From the NCBI RefSeq assembly GCF_000372645.1, contig NZ_APMP01000007.1:1-64000 (forward strand): DNA of 64,000 bases. Reading direction: 5' to 3'. The translations under genes were made by a program, and so were the position numbers. The notes beneath the pieces were generated by a model, which did no database searches, had not been told where the DNA came from, and was given only the letters and a program-made list of their open reading frames with translations. The stretch comes from Caulobacter vibrioides OR37 (GTDB lineage Bacteria; Pseudomonadota; Alphaproteobacteria; Caulobacterales; Caulobacteraceae). Shown piece by piece: positions 18,610 through 31,426 of the stretch. How positions within the stretch are numbered: position 1 is the first letter of the stretch; every line of letters starts with the position of its first letter.

Positions 18610-19926
18610 TTAGGTCGGCCAAGTCTCGGGGCTCATCGCCAGGACCTCGCCGGCCAGGTACAGCGAGCCGCAGATCAACACGTGCGGCTTCGGCTCAAGT
18701 TGCAGCGCGCGGGTCAGCGCGTCCTCGACACCGTCGCAGGCGGCGGCGCGCAGGCCGGCCAGTTCGGCGGCGGCGGCGGTCTCGGCGGCGCTGGCGGCGG
18801 CGTGGCCCTCGAAGGTCACGGTGAACACCTTGGTCGCCACGCCCCGGAACGGGGTGAAAAAGCCGGTCGCGTCCTTATTGGCCAGCAGGCCCGAGATCAG
18901 CGCGACGGGACGGCCATCGCGGGCGGCGAGGTCGGCGACGGCGCGCGAGACGGCGCGGCCGGCGTGCGGGTTGTGGCCGCCGTCCAGCCAGAGATCGGCG
19001 CCGGCCGCCTTGGCGCGCTCGGCCAGCGGGCCGGCGGTCAGGCGCTGGAAGCGGGCGGGCCAGACCGCGCTGGCGATCCCCCGGCCCATCGCCGCCTCGT
19101 CGATTCGCGGATCACCCAAGGCCAGCAGGGCGGCGACGGCGAGACCGGCGTTGGCGAACTGGTGATCGCCCGGCAGCGAGGGCGCGGGCAGGTCCAGCAG
19201 ACGGTCCTGCATCTGCACCAGCAGGCGTCCCCGCTCGCCCCAGGCGTCGAAGTCGCGGCCCATCAGGGTCAGCTCGACCCCGGCCAGGGCGGCGGTCGTC
19301 TCCAGCACGTCCTCGGCGTCGCCGTGCTGGCGCGCGGAGACCACCGGAGCGTCCGGCTTGATGATCCCGGCCTTCTCGACGGCGATCTGGGCGATGGTGT
19401 CGCCCAGGAACTCGCGGTGGTCGATGTCGACCGGGGCGATGACGCTGGCCGCGGGCTTGGCGATCACATTGGTGGCGTCGAGCAGCCCGCCGAGCCCGAC
19501 CTCGACGATGCAGAGATCGGCCGGGACATCGGCGAAGGCGACGAAGGCCGCCGCCGTGGTGATCTCGAAGAAGGTGATCGGCTGGCCGGCGTTCGCGGCT
19601 TCGACACGGTCCAGCACATCGGCCAGGTGCTCGTCGGTGATCAGGGTCCCGGCGAGGCGGATGCGCTCGGCGAACCGCACGAGGTGCGGCGAGGTGAAGA
19701 CGTGGACCCTCAAGCCCGCCGCCTCGGCCATGGCGCGCAGATAGGCGACCGTCGAACCCTTCCCGTTGGTGCCGGCCACGTGGATGACCGGCGGCAGGCG
19801 GTCCTGCGGATCGCCCAGAGCCGCGCAAAGCCGCCGCATCCGATCCAGCGACAGGTCGATCAGCTTGGGATGCAGCGACTTCAGACGTTCGAGCGCGGCG
19901 TCGTGGGCGCGGAGGTGTTCGGCCAT
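18610..19926 (-). CDS. folC: Folylpolyglutamate/dihydrofolate synthase
   Basis: A 438-residue Mur-ligase-family enzyme that adds Glu to dihydropteroate and polyglutamate tails to folates. The ATP loop is VAGTNGKGSTVAYL (around residue 50). Further family motifs are TSPHLVRFAERIR, VEVGLGGLLDATN and the C-terminal LWLDGGHNPHAGR. It starts at ATG 19926. It lies downstream of accD in the trpFBA-accD-folC order common in proteobacteria, separated from accD by a repeat element. Confidence 0.96.
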   Translation of the reverse strand: MAEHLRAHDAALERLKSLHPKLIDLSLDRMRRLCAALGDPQDRLPPVIHVAGTNGKGSTVAYLRAMAEAAGLRVHVFTSPHLVRFAERIRLAGTLITDEHLADVLDRVEAANAGQPITFFEITTAAAFVAFADVPADLCIVEVGLGGLLDATNVIAKPAASVIAPVDIDHREFLGDTIAQIAVEKAGIIKPDAPVVSARQHGDAEDVLETTAALAGVELTLMGRDFDAWGERGRLLVQMQDRLLDLPAPSLPGDHQFANAGLAVAALLALGDPRIDEAAMGRGIASAVWPARFQRLTAGPLAERAKAAGADLWLDGGHNPHAGRAVSRAVADLAARDGRPVALISGLLANKDATGFFTPFRGVATKVFTVTFEGHAAASAAETAAAAELAGLRAAACDGVEDALTRALQLEPKPHVLICGSLYLAGEVLAMSPETWPT

Positions 19927-19934
19927 TTTCGTCT

Positions 19935-20058
19935 CCTCCTCACCCGCCTAGCGGGGGAGGTGGCGCGGCGCCAATAGGCGACGTGACGGAGGGGGCGCTG
20001 CGGAGGCGGTCCGAGCCCCCTCCACCGCCGTTCGGCGGTCCCCCCAAAGAGGGGGAGG
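19935..20058. repeat. Nested C/G-rich palindromic repeat between accD and folC
   Basis: It has the same design as the element at 14309-14422. A left hairpin ends in GGGGGAGGTGGC and a middle contains GACGGAGGGGGC and GCCCCCTCCACC. A right hairpin CCCCCCAAAGAGGGGGAGG closes it. It fills the accD-folC gap within the operon. Confidence 0.75.
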
Positions 20059-20071
20059 AAGAACTTCAGTC

Positions 20072-20998
20072 TTAGGCCGCCTTGCGGGCTCTGCCCATCA
20101 TCAGGGTGCCGAGGATCGAGCCCAGGACCTGCGGCAGCTCCTTGCGGTGCGTGACGCGGTCGACCATGCCCTTTTCGACCAGGTACTCGGAACGCTGGAA
20201 GCCCGGCGGCAGGGTCTCGCGGATCGTCTGCTCGATGACGCGCGGACCGGCGAAACCGATCAGGGCGCCCGGCTCGGCCAGGTGGATGTCGCCGAGCATG
20301 GCGTAGGAGGCGGTGACGCCGCCAGTGGTCGGGTCGGTCAGGACCACGACATAGGGCAGGGCGGCTTCCTTCAATTCGTTGATCGCCAGGGTCGTGCGGG
20401 CCATCTGCATCAGCGACAGCGCGCCTTCCTGCATCCGGGCGCCGCCGGCGGCGGTGAAGGCGATCAGCGGGACCTGGCGTTCAAGCGCGGCCTTGGCGGC
20501 GGCGATGAAGCCCTCGCCGGCGGCCATGCCCAGCGACCCGCCCATGAAGGCGAAGTCCTGGACCAGCACCACGGCGGGAACGCCGCCGACCTTGCCGTAG
20601 CCGATGGCCATCGCGTCAGGCTCGCCCGTCGCCTTGCGAGCGGCGGCCAGACGGTCCTTGTAGGGCTTTCCATCCGAGAACTTCAGCGGGTCCTCGACGA
20701 CCGAGGGCGTCGGCAGCGCCTCGTACTGGCCGTCGTCGAAGGTGAACTTGAAGCGGGCTTCCGGCCCGATCCGCATGTGTCGACCGGCCGGCGTGACCCA
20801 CAAGGCCGCCTCCAGGTCGGAGCGGAAGATCATCTCGCCGGTGTCGGGGCACTTGACCCAGAGGTTCTCGGGCGTCTCGCGCTTGGCGAACGCGCCGCGC
20901 ACGCCGGGGGCGATCCGCGACAGCCAACCGCCGCCTCGGCGATCGCCCGCTTGTTTCTTGTCGCCCTTCTTCGGGTCCTGGGGTTCAGCCATAGCCAT
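20072..20998 (-). CDS. accD: Acetyl-CoA carboxylase carboxyltransferase beta subunit
   Basis: A 308-residue subunit that, with AccA, transfers the carboxyl group from biotin to acetyl-CoA in the first step of fatty acid synthesis. The crotonase-like core is clear ([50 protein letters not shown]). The N-terminal zinc finger is degenerate. Where E. coli has two CxxC pairs, this protein has CPDT and WVTPAG, so only one of four cysteines remains. It starts at ATG 20998, with an in-frame ATG two codons later. It sits 12 nt after trpA. Confidence 0.96.
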   Translation of the reverse strand: MAMAEPQDPKKGDKKQAGDRRGGGWLSRIAPGVRGAFAKRETPENLWVKCPDTGEMIFRSDLEAALWVTPAGRHMRIGPEARFKFTFDDGQYEALPTPSVVEDPLKFSDGKPYKDRLAAARKATGEPDAMAIGYGKVGGVPAVVLVQDFAFMGGSLGMAAGEGFIAAAKAALERQVPLIAFTAAGGARMQEGALSLMQMARTTLAINELKEAALPYVVVLTDPTTGGVTASYAMLGDIHLAEPGALIGFAGPRVIEQTIRETLPPGFQRSEYLVEKGMVDRVTHRKELPQVLGSILGTLMMGRARKAA

Positions 20999-21010
20999 AG
21001 CCTTAAAGCC

Positions 21011-21838
21011 TCACTTCGTCCCGACTCGCGCCGATCGCACAGCCTTAGCCAGCGCCGACGCCTTGAGAAGAACCTTCTCGGTCACGTTTTCGTTCAACTG
21101 GGCCGCCGACTCGATTTCGTCGACCAGGGCCGAGCCCACCACGGCGGCGTCGGCCACGCGGGCCACCTCGGCGGCGCGCTCCGGGGTGCGGATGCCGAAG
21201 CCCACGGCGACCGGCAGGCCAGAGGCCTGGCGAATGCGTTGGACAGCCGGCGCCACGGCGTCGGCGTCGGCTTCCTTGACGCCGGTCACCCCAGCCACCG
21301 AGACGTAGTAGACAAAGCCCGAGGTGCGGCGGATCACGGCCGGCAAGCGGGCGTCATCGGTGGTCGGCGCGGCCAGGCGGATCAGGGCGATGCCTTCCGC
21401 TTCCAGTGCGTCCGACAGCGGATCAGCCTCTTCCGGCGGGCAGTCGACGATGATCAGGCCATCGACCCCGGCCTTGGCGGCGGCGGCGGCGAAGCTCTCG
21501 AAGCCCCGGTGCAGCACCGGATTGAGATAGCCCATCAGGATGACCGGCGTGTCGGCGTCGCCCTCGCGGAAGGCGGCGACCAGATCCAGGGTCCCCTGCA
21601 GGGTCATGCCGGACGCAAGACCGCGCTGGGCGGCGCGCTGGATGGTCGGCCCCTCGGCCATCGGGTCGGAGAACGGGAAGCCCAGCTCGATCAGGTCGGC
21701 GCCGGCGGCCGGCAGGCCCTTGAGCACGCTAAGCGTCGTGGCCGCGTCGGGATCTCCGGCCATGACATAGGTCACGAAGCCGGCGCGGTTCTCGGCCTTC
21801 AGCGCCGCGAAACGGCGATCGATACGGTCTTTGGTCAT
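21011..21838 (-). CDS. trpA: Tryptophan synthase alpha subunit
   Basis: A 275-residue TIM barrel that cleaves indole-3-glycerol phosphate. The signature LIELGFPFSDPMAEGPTIQ contains the catalytic Glu (in ELGFPFSDP), and the second catalytic Asp is in the VDGLIIVDCPPEE region. The phosphate-binding segments VAVGFGIRTPE and VVGSALVDEI are present. It starts at ATG 21838. It is separated from trpB by a 160-bp gap with a repeat, unusual for two subunits of one enzyme. Confidence 0.97.
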   Translation of the reverse strand: MTKDRIDRRFAALKAENRAGFVTYVMAGDPDAATTLSVLKGLPAAGADLIELGFPFSDPMAEGPTIQRAAQRGLASGMTLQGTLDLVAAFREGDADTPVILMGYLNPVLHRGFESFAAAAAKAGVDGLIIVDCPPEEADPLSDALEAEGIALIRLAAPTTDDARLPAVIRRTSGFVYYVSVAGVTGVKEADADAVAPAVQRIRQASGLPVAVGFGIRTPERAAEVARVADAAVVGSALVDEIESAAQLNENVTEKVLLKASALAKAVRSARVGTK

Positions 21839-21856
21839 GGATTCTCGTTCCCCGCG

Positions 21857-21979
21857 CCCTCCCCCTTGATGGGGGAGGGTTGGGTGGGGGTGATGCGGCC
21901 GTCAGAGCCGCACGGGCTCGCCGGCCAGCGCCGTGCGAGCACCCCCATCCCCAGCCCTTCCCCCATCCAGGGGGAAGGG
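21857..21979. repeat. Nested C/G-rich palindromic repeat between trpB and trpA
   Basis: Hairpin CCCTCCCCC-TTGAT-GGGGGAGGG (21857-21879) and hairpin CCCTTCCCCC-ATCCA-GGGGGAAGGG (21955-21979) flank complementary arms GGGTGGGGGTG and GCACCCCCATCCCC. The right-hand hairpin is nearly identical to the one at 58490-58514. Confidence 0.8.
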
Positions 21980-21998
21980 AGCCTAAAAAAATCGTCGA

Positions 21999-23219
<1,221 letters not shown>

Positions 23220-23242
23220 AAGAGCTTCCGAGCTGGGCTTGT

Positions 23243-23905
23243 CTAGTCTTTGGCGCGTTTGACGGCGTCCAGGAACGCCGTGATCAGAGCCGGGTCCTTT
23301 AGGCCGGGACCGCGTTCCACGCCAGAGGAAACGTCCACGATGGGGGTTCCGGACGCCTGAACGGCCTCGGCCACGTTCCACGGATCCAGCCCGCCGGCCA
23401 GGAAATGCGGACGGGAAAAGCGGCGGCCGGCCAAGAGTCCCCAGTCGAACCGCGCGCCCGTGCCGCCGGGCAGGGCGGACCCTTCCACCGGCTTGGCGTC
23501 GAACATCAGGTGCTCGACGACGCCGTCGAAGGCCTGGGCCTGGTCGACATCGGCCGAGCTGGACACCGAGAGCGCCTTGATGACGCCCACGCCGGCCCGG
23601 GCGGCGATCTCGCGGACCCGCGAAGGGGTCTCCTTGCCGTGGACCTGGATCAGGTCGGGACGCATCGTCGCCATCAGGCGATCGACCAGGGCGTCGTCGG
23701 GATCGACCGTGACGGCGACCGGTTTGACGCCCCGGCCGCGCACCGGCGCGATCAATCGCGCGGCGGTCTCGGGCGTGACATCGCGCGGGCTCTTCTCGAA
23801 GAAGACAAAGCCCAGAAACGCCGCGCCGCCGTCGAAGGCGGCCTTCACGGACTCGGGCGTCGATAGCCCGCAGATCTTGGCCCCGACCGGGGAAGACGTG
23901 GTCAT
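23243..23905 (-). CDS. trpF: Phosphoribosylanthranilate isomerase
   Basis: A 220-residue TIM-barrel isomerase in tryptophan synthesis. The N-terminal motif [12 protein letters not shown] contains the catalytic Cys. The phosphate-binding motifs [11 protein letters not shown] and [15 protein letters not shown], with the conserved Asp, are intact. It starts at ATG 23905. It follows usg and precedes trpB, the order described for Caulobacter crescentus. Confidence 0.97.
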   Translation of the reverse strand: MTTSSPVGAKICGLSTPESVKAAFDGGAAFLGFVFFEKSPRDVTPETAARLIAPVRGRGVKPVAVTVDPDDALVDRLMATMRPDLIQVHGKETPSRVREIAARAGVGVIKALSVSSSADVDQAQAFDGVVEHLMFDAKPVEGSALPGGTGARFDWGLLAGRRFSRPHFLAGGLDPWNVAEAVQASGTPIVDVSSGVERGPGLKDPALITAFLDAVKRAKD

Positions 23906-23970
23906 GGCCGGGGAGTTACGTGCGAGGCCCCGACGATGCAAGCCCAGCAAAACTCACGGCCGCGGAAAGC

Positions 23971-24240
23971 TCACTGCAAGGTGAAGATCCCGTTCACCGC
24001 CCGCCACTCGCGCGGACTGATCAGGCGGTTGTGGGCGACGCGCACCGAGTGCAGCACCCCGTCCAGCTCCTTGGCCCAGAAGTCGAGAAATCCCTTCAGG
24101 GTCGGGAATTTCGGGGCCAGGTCGTACTCCTGCCAGACATAGAGCTGCAGCAGGTGGGGGTGATCGGGAATGTGGTAGTGGATCTCGGCCGTGGTCAGGC
24201 CGTACCCCTTCATCTGCAACTCGAACGCCTTACTCGCCAT
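23971..24240 (-). CDS. usg: Usg family protein upstream of trpF
   Basis: An 89-residue small soluble protein of the Usg family, named for its place upstream of trpF in Caulobacter. Characteristic segments are GYGLTTAEIHYHIPDHP and LQLYVWQEYDLAPKFP. It is rich in aromatic residues and has no signal peptide or membrane segment. A strong GGAGG ribosome site lies seven bases before ATG 24240. Its function is unknown. It probably shares the trp operon transcript, since only 65 bp separate it from trpF. Confidence 0.9.
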   Translation of the reverse strand: MASKAFELQMKGYGLTTAEIHYHIPDHPHLLQLYVWQEYDLAPKFPTLKGFLDFWAKELDGVLHSVRVAHNRLISPREWRAVNGIFTLQ

Positions 24241-24565
24241 CGAAGATCCTCCGATAAAACGCGCCGATGACGGAACGTTTGATCCGGTCGGCGAGTCGCG
24301 CAAGCGCCGCGATGTCGCACGACGGCGCCGCTTCACACGGAGACCGCTGAAGGGATGGAAAAGGACACGGAGCGCCCGGGCGACGCCCGGAGGATGAGCA
24401 GTATCCGCCGCGCGGAAAGACCCGCGTGTTCCCGGCCAGCGGTAAACCTCCTCACCCTCCCACCGCACGCGGCGGCGGGCCCCGCCCTCTCCCGACGGGA
24501 GAGGGTTTTGGGGAGGGGCCGGCCGGCGCCGCGAGGGGATGCTACGCCCCGTTGTGGCGCGAAGC
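24241..24565. other. Gap between maeB and usg
   Basis: A 325-bp gap that should hold the promoter of the usg-trpFBA-accD-folC operon (minus strand), although no clear -35/-10 pair stands out. A C/G-rich repeat occupies 24446-24520, next to the maeB stop. No extra gene was found here. Confidence 0.5.
24446..24520. repeat. C/G-rich palindromic repeat next to maeB
   Basis: A perfect hairpin CCCTCTCCCG-A-CGGGAGAGGG (24485-24505) is flanked by CTCACCCTCCC on the left and GGGGAGGGG on the right, which can pair. It resembles half of the nested elements at 21857 and 58475 and may serve as the maeB 3' structure. Confidence 0.65.
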
Positions 24566-26848
<2,283 letters not shown>

Positions 26849-26978
26849 CCGGCGTTTCCCATTCCTGCTGCGCAAGTCGATGAAGGGGCGCGCCGATCGA
26901 TGCGAACGCGCCCTTATGCGCCGCCAGCGTAGCGACGCGAACGAGGCGTCACAACCGGGCGCCCGTGCGAAAATCCCA

Positions 26979-26994
26979 GCAAACGCTTGTTAGG
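26979..26994. promoter_or_regulatory. Possible TetR-type operator between maeB and dapB
   Basis: The sequence CCTAACAAGCGTTTGC on the minus strand resembles the CTAACAAGC/GTTTGTTAG palindromes bound by TetR-family fatty-acid or branched-chain catabolism regulators in proteobacteria. It has one good half and one weaker half. It lies 131 nt upstream of the maeB start. The match is partial and only suggestive. Confidence 0.25.
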
Positions 26995-27100
26995 ATTGGC
27001 GTTGCGTCAAGCTGGCTGCCGCTCGGGAAGCCCGCGCGAGGTTGACCTTGGGGGTCGGAATGGGCGAATTGCCGGCCAGGTTTCGTGTCGGAGAGCGCCC

Positions 27101-27886
27101 TTGTCCCTGCCCGTGAAGATCGCGATCGCCGGCGCCGAGGGCCGCATGGGCAAGGCCGTGGCCCTGGCCCTCGAAGGCCGCGCCGACGCCGCCGTCGTCG
27201 CCCGCTTCGATCGTCCAGGGGCGGAGGGCGGCTATCTCGTCTCGCGCGACCAGGCGCTGGAGATCGCCGAGGCGGTGATCGACTTCACCCTGCCCGAGGC
27301 TTCGGTCCAACTGGCCGAGGCCGCCGCCCGGCGCGGCGGTCCGGCTCTGGTGATCGGCTCGACCGGCTTTTCGGACGAGCAGTTGGTCCGCCTCGAGGAG
27401 GCTTCCAAGACCATCGCCATCGTTCGGTCGGGCAACTATTCGCTGGGCGTCAACATGCTGATGGGCCTGGTGCGCCAGGCCGCCGCCGCCCTCCCCGCCG
27501 AGGACTGGGACATCGAGGTCTTCGAGGCCCACCACAAGCGCAAGATCGACGCGCCGTCCGGCACGGCCCTGATGCTGGGCGAGGCGGCGGCCGAGGGGCG
27601 CGGGGTCGACCTGGCCAAGGTCGCCGACCGAGGCCGCGACGGGGTCACCGGTCCCCGCGTCGAAGGCGCGATCGGCTTCTCGGTCGTGCGCGGCGGCGGG
27701 ATTATCGGCGAGCACAGCGTGATCTTCGCGGGCGAGTCCGAGACCCTGACCTTGGCGCACTCGGCCATCGACCGCGGCCTGTTCGCGCGCGGGGCCATCG
27801 CCGCCGCCGTCTGGGTCAAGGCCAAGCCGCCGGGCCTCTACGACATGCAGGACGTGCTGGGGTTCTCACGTTCGGACGTCTCTTGA
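27101..27886 (+). CDS. dapB: 4-hydroxy-tetrahydrodipicolinate reductase
   Basis: A 261-residue reductase of the lysine/diaminopimelate pathway. The nucleotide-binding motif [12 protein letters not shown] is at the N-terminus. The family active-site signature [16 protein letters not shown] is intact and contains the His-His and Lys used in catalysis. The start is a TTG at 27101 ([11 protein letters not shown]) with GGAGAG upstream, since no ATG or GTG gives a better fit. It precedes the ydbH operon on the same strand by 51 nt. Confidence 0.95.
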   Translation: MSLPVKIAIAGAEGRMGKAVALALEGRADAAVVARFDRPGAEGGYLVSRDQALEIAEAVIDFTLPEASVQLAEAAARRGGPALVIGSTGFSDEQLVRLEEASKTIAIVRSGNYSLGVNMLMGLVRQAAAALPAEDWDIEVFEAHHKRKIDAPSGTALMLGEAAAEGRGVDLAKVADRGRDGVTGPRVEGAIGFSVVRGGGIIGEHSVIFAGESETLTLAHSAIDRGLFARGAIAAAVWVKAKPPGLYDMQDVLGFSRSDVS

Positions 27887-27937
27887 AACCAAAGCTTGGC
27901 CTGAGGGCTTCTGTAGGGACCTAGACTTCAGGACGTC

Positions 27938-30900
27938 ATGGCCGACATCGCCCAGGAACCGAAGACCTCGCCGCCCAAGCCCTCGCCCCCGAAACCTTCG
28001 TCCGGGCGCGCCTGGGACCGCGAGCGTCTGGTCGATCTTGGGCTGGAGGCCTTGTCGGTCTCGATGCTGGCCTTCATCGCCGCGGGCTTGGTGGTCTGGT
28101 CCGACCGGCGCGAAATCGGCCGCGACCTGGCCCAGGCCTGGTTGAAGGACCACGGCATCGAGGCCGCCGTCGAGCTGGACGATGTCGACGCCACCGGCTT
28201 CTCGGGCAAGGTGCGCCTGGGACCGCGCGACGCCCCCGTCTTCGCGGCCGACAGGCTGGAGGTGGCCTATGACCTGTCCTCGCCGTGGAGCGGCGGGGCG
28301 TTCGGCATCCAGACCCGCGCCATCCGTCTGGTCCGTCCGCGTGTATTGGCCAGCCTCGACGCCAAGGGCCTTCGGTTCGGCGCCCTGCAGCCGCTGATCG
28401 ACGAGGCGCTGAAGTCGCCGCGCAAACCCGGCCCCGGCCCCGCCATCCTGGTCGAGAACGCCCAACTGGACTTGATGACGCCCGGCGGCCGCGCTCGCAT
28501 AACCGGCGACGCCAGCCTGGACGACGGACAGCTGCTGCGTTTCGACGGCCGCCTGGCGCCGCTGCGCTACGCCGCGCGGAACCTCGTGATCGACGGCCAG
28601 GGCGCCAAGGTCACGGCCCGAAAGCGCGGCGACCGGCTGACGCTCGAGGTCTCCCTGGCGCTGGACGCGCTGGAAACCGACGCCGCCGCGCTGTCGAACG
28701 GCGTCGCCGAGCTGTCGGCGGACCTGCCCTATCCGGACCTGGCCCGGATGGCGGCCAGCGGTCCGACCGAGGCGCGGCTGTCGTTGCGGGCCGACGCCGG
28801 CCGGATCGGCGAGCGGCAGGCCCAGGGCGTGACCGGCGACATGACCCTTTCCGGGCGCTTCGACGGGGGGCTGCCGGCCTTCGCCTTCCTGGGCCGATCG
28901 CAAGGCGTGCTGCGGGGCGAGCGCGTGTCGGGCCCGTCGCTGGACGCCCGAAACGCCGCCCTGGCCTTCGACGCTCCGCGCCTGATTCTCGACCACCGTC
29001 AGGGCCGGACCACCGCGCGGGGCGCGGCCGGCGCCAATCTGCGCGCCGACCAGGCCGGCGTCGGCGCCCTGGCCCTGCGCGACCTGAAGGCCAAGGCCGC
29101 CTCCAGGGATCTGTCCCTGGCGCTGGAGGACCGGAGGCCTTCGGTGAAGGGCCCGCTGGAGCTGGACGTCACGGCGGCGCGGATGGCCTCGGGCGGCTTG
29201 GCCCTGGCCTCGGCCAAGCTGCGCGCCCGGGGCGAGATCGACCAGGGGACCAAGGGTCTGACCCTGAGCCTGGCCGGATCGGCCGGCGGCCACAGCGGGG
29301 TCTCGACGCCCGATGCGCGAAGGCTGGCGCGGTTCATCCCCAACCCCGCCTATGGCCCGCCGCTGAGCCAGGCCCTGCGGACTTTCGACTTCAGCGCCCC
29401 GGCCGTGGCGCTCGACGTCGCCGGCGGGCGCACGCGCCTGACCCTGGCCCAGCCGGCGCGCCTCGCCGCCGCCAACGGCGCGGTGCTGACGGCGGCGGCG
29501 GCGAAAGGCCTGCTGCTGGACGCCGGCCCCGAGGGCGCCAGGGGCGCGCTGGAAGCCTCCCTGGCCGGCGGGGGCCTGCCGAAGGTCAAGGTCACGGCGA
29601 GCGACTGGCGGGCCCGGGGCGGGATTTTCACCTCGCCGCTGTCGATCACGACCGAGGGCTTCGACCTGCCGCCGATCCAAGGCGTCGACGGGCAGATCAA
29701 CGGCCAGGCGCGCGTCGCCGGCGGCCGCTTCACCCTGGTGACGGCGACGTGCGCGCCGGTCACCGCCACGCGCTACAGTCTCGGCGACAATCCGATCACC
29801 GCCCTCAAGGCCAGGGTCTGTCCGGTCAAGACGCCGCTGGTCACGGCCAGCGCGGGCGGCTGGACAGCGGCGCTGCGCTTCGAGCACGGCGAGGGCGCGT
29901 CGGCCGTCGCTCAGGTCCAGCTACGCGACGTCAAGGGCGAAGCGACGCTTGGTGGGACCCACGGCTTCGAGCGCGCCCGCGTGCGGATCGACGGGGCCGC
30001 CGCGACCGACGCCGCCCCCGAGCGGCGCTTTAACCCGATCCTGGCCAAGGGCGACCTGACGCTATCGGGCGGCGTCTGGAGCGGAACCTTCCAGGCCGCC
30101 ACGCCGACCGCCGTGCCGCTGGGTGAGATCCGGCTGCGCCACGTGGTGGCGACGGGCGCGGGTCAGGCCGACATCGACGCCTCTCGCCTCGCCTTCGCCA
30201 AGGGCGGGCCGCAGCCGGGCGACCTGTCGCCGTTGGCCGCCTTCGCCCGCGACGCCCAGGGGCGCGCCCGCTTCACCGGCGTCTTCGCCTGGAGCGACCG
30301 GGGCGCGACCAGCCATGGCCGCCTGGTGGCCGACAAGATCGACTTCACCAGCCCGATCGGCTTCGTCGCCACGCTGGACGGCGCGATCGACTTCAATAGC
30401 CTGGCCCCGCTGACCACTGCGCCGGGCCAGACGCTGAAGATCAGCAAGATCGACTCCATCGTGCCGCTGACGGCGGTGGAGTCGGTGTTCCAGCTGGACG
30501 CGGACTCGCTGCACATCGCCAAGGCCACCTTCGAGGCCGCCAAGGGCCGCGTATCGATCGAGCCCACCGACGTCCCCCTGGGTCCCGGCAAGCGCATTAG
30601 CGGCGCGATCGTCGTCGAGCACGTGGATCTCGGCGAACTGATCGCCGCCTCGTCCCTGGCCGAGAAGGTCAAGGTCCAGGCCCTGGTCGACGGTCGCCTG
30701 CCGTTCACGCTCGGTCCAGAAGGGCTTCGCTTCCAGCAGGGCAAGATCACCGCCATTCAGCCCGGCCGGGTCGAGATCGCCCGCTCCGCCCTGACCGGGG
30801 TCGCCGCCAGCCCGGCCGACAGCCCCGGCGCGCCGCCCGCCGTACCGGCCCAGGTCAACGCCATTCAGGACTTCGCCTACCAGGCCATGGAGAACCTGGC

Positions 30901-31192
30901 CTTCGACCAGTTGGAGGCCGGCGTGAACAGCACCGACAAGGGCCGCCTCTCCATCGTCTTCCACATCAAGGGGCGGCACGACCCCAAGGTGGCCGAGAAG
31001 GCCAGGGTCGGGATCCTCGACCTACTGCGCGGCCGCGCGTTCAACAAGCGCATCGCCCTGCCCGCCAAGACGCCGGTGGACCTGACCCTCGACACGTCGC
31101 TGAACTTCGAAGAGCTTCTGGAGGCCTGGCGGCGCGCGTTCGCGCCCGAGCCGGCCGCCGACAAGACTCGTTCAGGTCCGGTTCAACCGTGA
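27938..31192 (+). CDS. ydbH: YdbH-family AsmA-like envelope lipid-transport protein
   Basis: A 1084-residue protein with a proline-rich cytoplasmic N-terminus, one transmembrane helix near residues 38-52 (ALSVSMLAFIAAGLVVW), and a long periplasmic beta-rich body with repeated short strands. The C-terminal part carries the YdbH/dicarboxylate-transport domain. In E. coli YdbH, with TamB and YhdP, forms bridges that move phospholipids to the outer membrane, and it works with YnbE and YdbL. The two genes that follow match YnbE and YdbL, so the function can be transferred with fair confidence. It is longer than the E. coli protein (about 880 residues). Confidence 0.87.
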   Translation: MADIAQEPKTSPPKPSPPKPSSGRAWDRERLVDLGLEALSVSMLAFIAAGLVVWSDRREIGRDLAQAWLKDHGIEAAVELDDVDATGFSGKVRLGPRDAPVFAADRLEVAYDLSSPWSGGAFGIQTRAIRLVRPRVLASLDAKGLRFGALQPLIDEALKSPRKPGPGPAILVENAQLDLMTPGGRARITGDASLDDGQLLRFDGRLAPLRYAARNLVIDGQGAKVTARKRGDRLTLEVSLALDALETDAAALSNGVAELSADLPYPDLARMAASGPTEARLSLRADAGRIGERQAQGVTGDMTLSGRFDGGLPAFAFLGRSQGVLRGERVSGPSLDARNAALAFDAPRLILDHRQGRTTARGAAGANLRADQAGVGALALRDLKAKAASRDLSLALEDRRPSVKGPLELDVTAARMASGGLALASAKLRARGEIDQGTKGLTLSLAGSAGGHSGVSTPDARRLARFIPNPAYGPPLSQALRTFDFSAPAVALDVAGGRTRLTLAQPARLAAANGAVLTAAAAKGLLLDAGPEGARGALEASLAGGGLPKVKVTASDWRARGGIFTSPLSITTEGFDLPPIQGVDGQINGQARVAGGRFTLVTATCAPVTATRYSLGDNPITALKARVCPVKTPLVTASAGGWTAALRFEHGEGASAVAQVQLRDVKGEATLGGTHGFERARVRIDGAAATDAAPERRFNPILAKGDLTLSGGVWSGTFQAATPTAVPLGEIRLRHVVATGAGQADIDASRLAFAKGGPQPGDLSPLAAFARDAQGRARFTGVFAWSDRGATSHGRLVADKIDFTSPIGFVATLDGAIDFNSLAPLTTAPGQTLKISKIDSIVPLTAVESVFQLDADSLHIAKATFEAAKGRVSIEPTDVPLGPGKRISGAIVVEHVDLGELIAASSLAEKVKVQALVDGRLPFTLGPEGLRFQQGKITAIQPGRVEIARSALTGVAASPADSPGAPPAVPAQVNAIQDFAYQAMENLAFDQLEAGVNSTDKGRLSIVFHIKGRHDPKVAEKARVGILDLLRGRAFNKRIALPAKTPVDLTLDTSLNFEELLEAWRRAFAPEPAADKTRSGPVQP

Positions 31193-31226
31193 CCGGTCAA
31201 TCTGAACTCGCAATGGAGACCAACGC

Positions 31227-31412
31227 ATGAGACAGCGCGCCCTCTTGATGGCCATTCTCGCGACGGGAGCGCTCGGCGCGGCCGCCTGCACGCCCACCGT
31301 CCGCGTGAAGGTCGACCCGATCAACATCTACGCCAAGCTGGACGCCGACGTGCGCGTGCGGCTGGACAAGGAAGTCCAGTCGCTGATCCAGCAGAACCCG
31401 AACCTGTTCTAG
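31227..31412 (+). CDS. ynbE: YnbE-family outer-membrane lipoprotein
   Basis: A 61-residue lipoprotein. A signal peptide ends in the lipobox-like LGAAAC, so the mature protein starts at Cys about residue 21. The mature part (TVRVKVDPINIYAKLDADVRV) matches the YnbE family, whose members multimerise by beta-strand stacking on the YdbH C-terminus to reach the outer membrane. GGAGACC precedes ATG 31227. It is the second gene of the ydbH-ynbE-ydbL operon. Confidence 0.88.
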   Translation: MRQRALLMAILATGALGAAACTPTVRVKVDPINIYAKLDADVRVRLDKEVQSLIQQNPNLF

Positions 31413-31426
31413 GAAGGAGGACCGAC

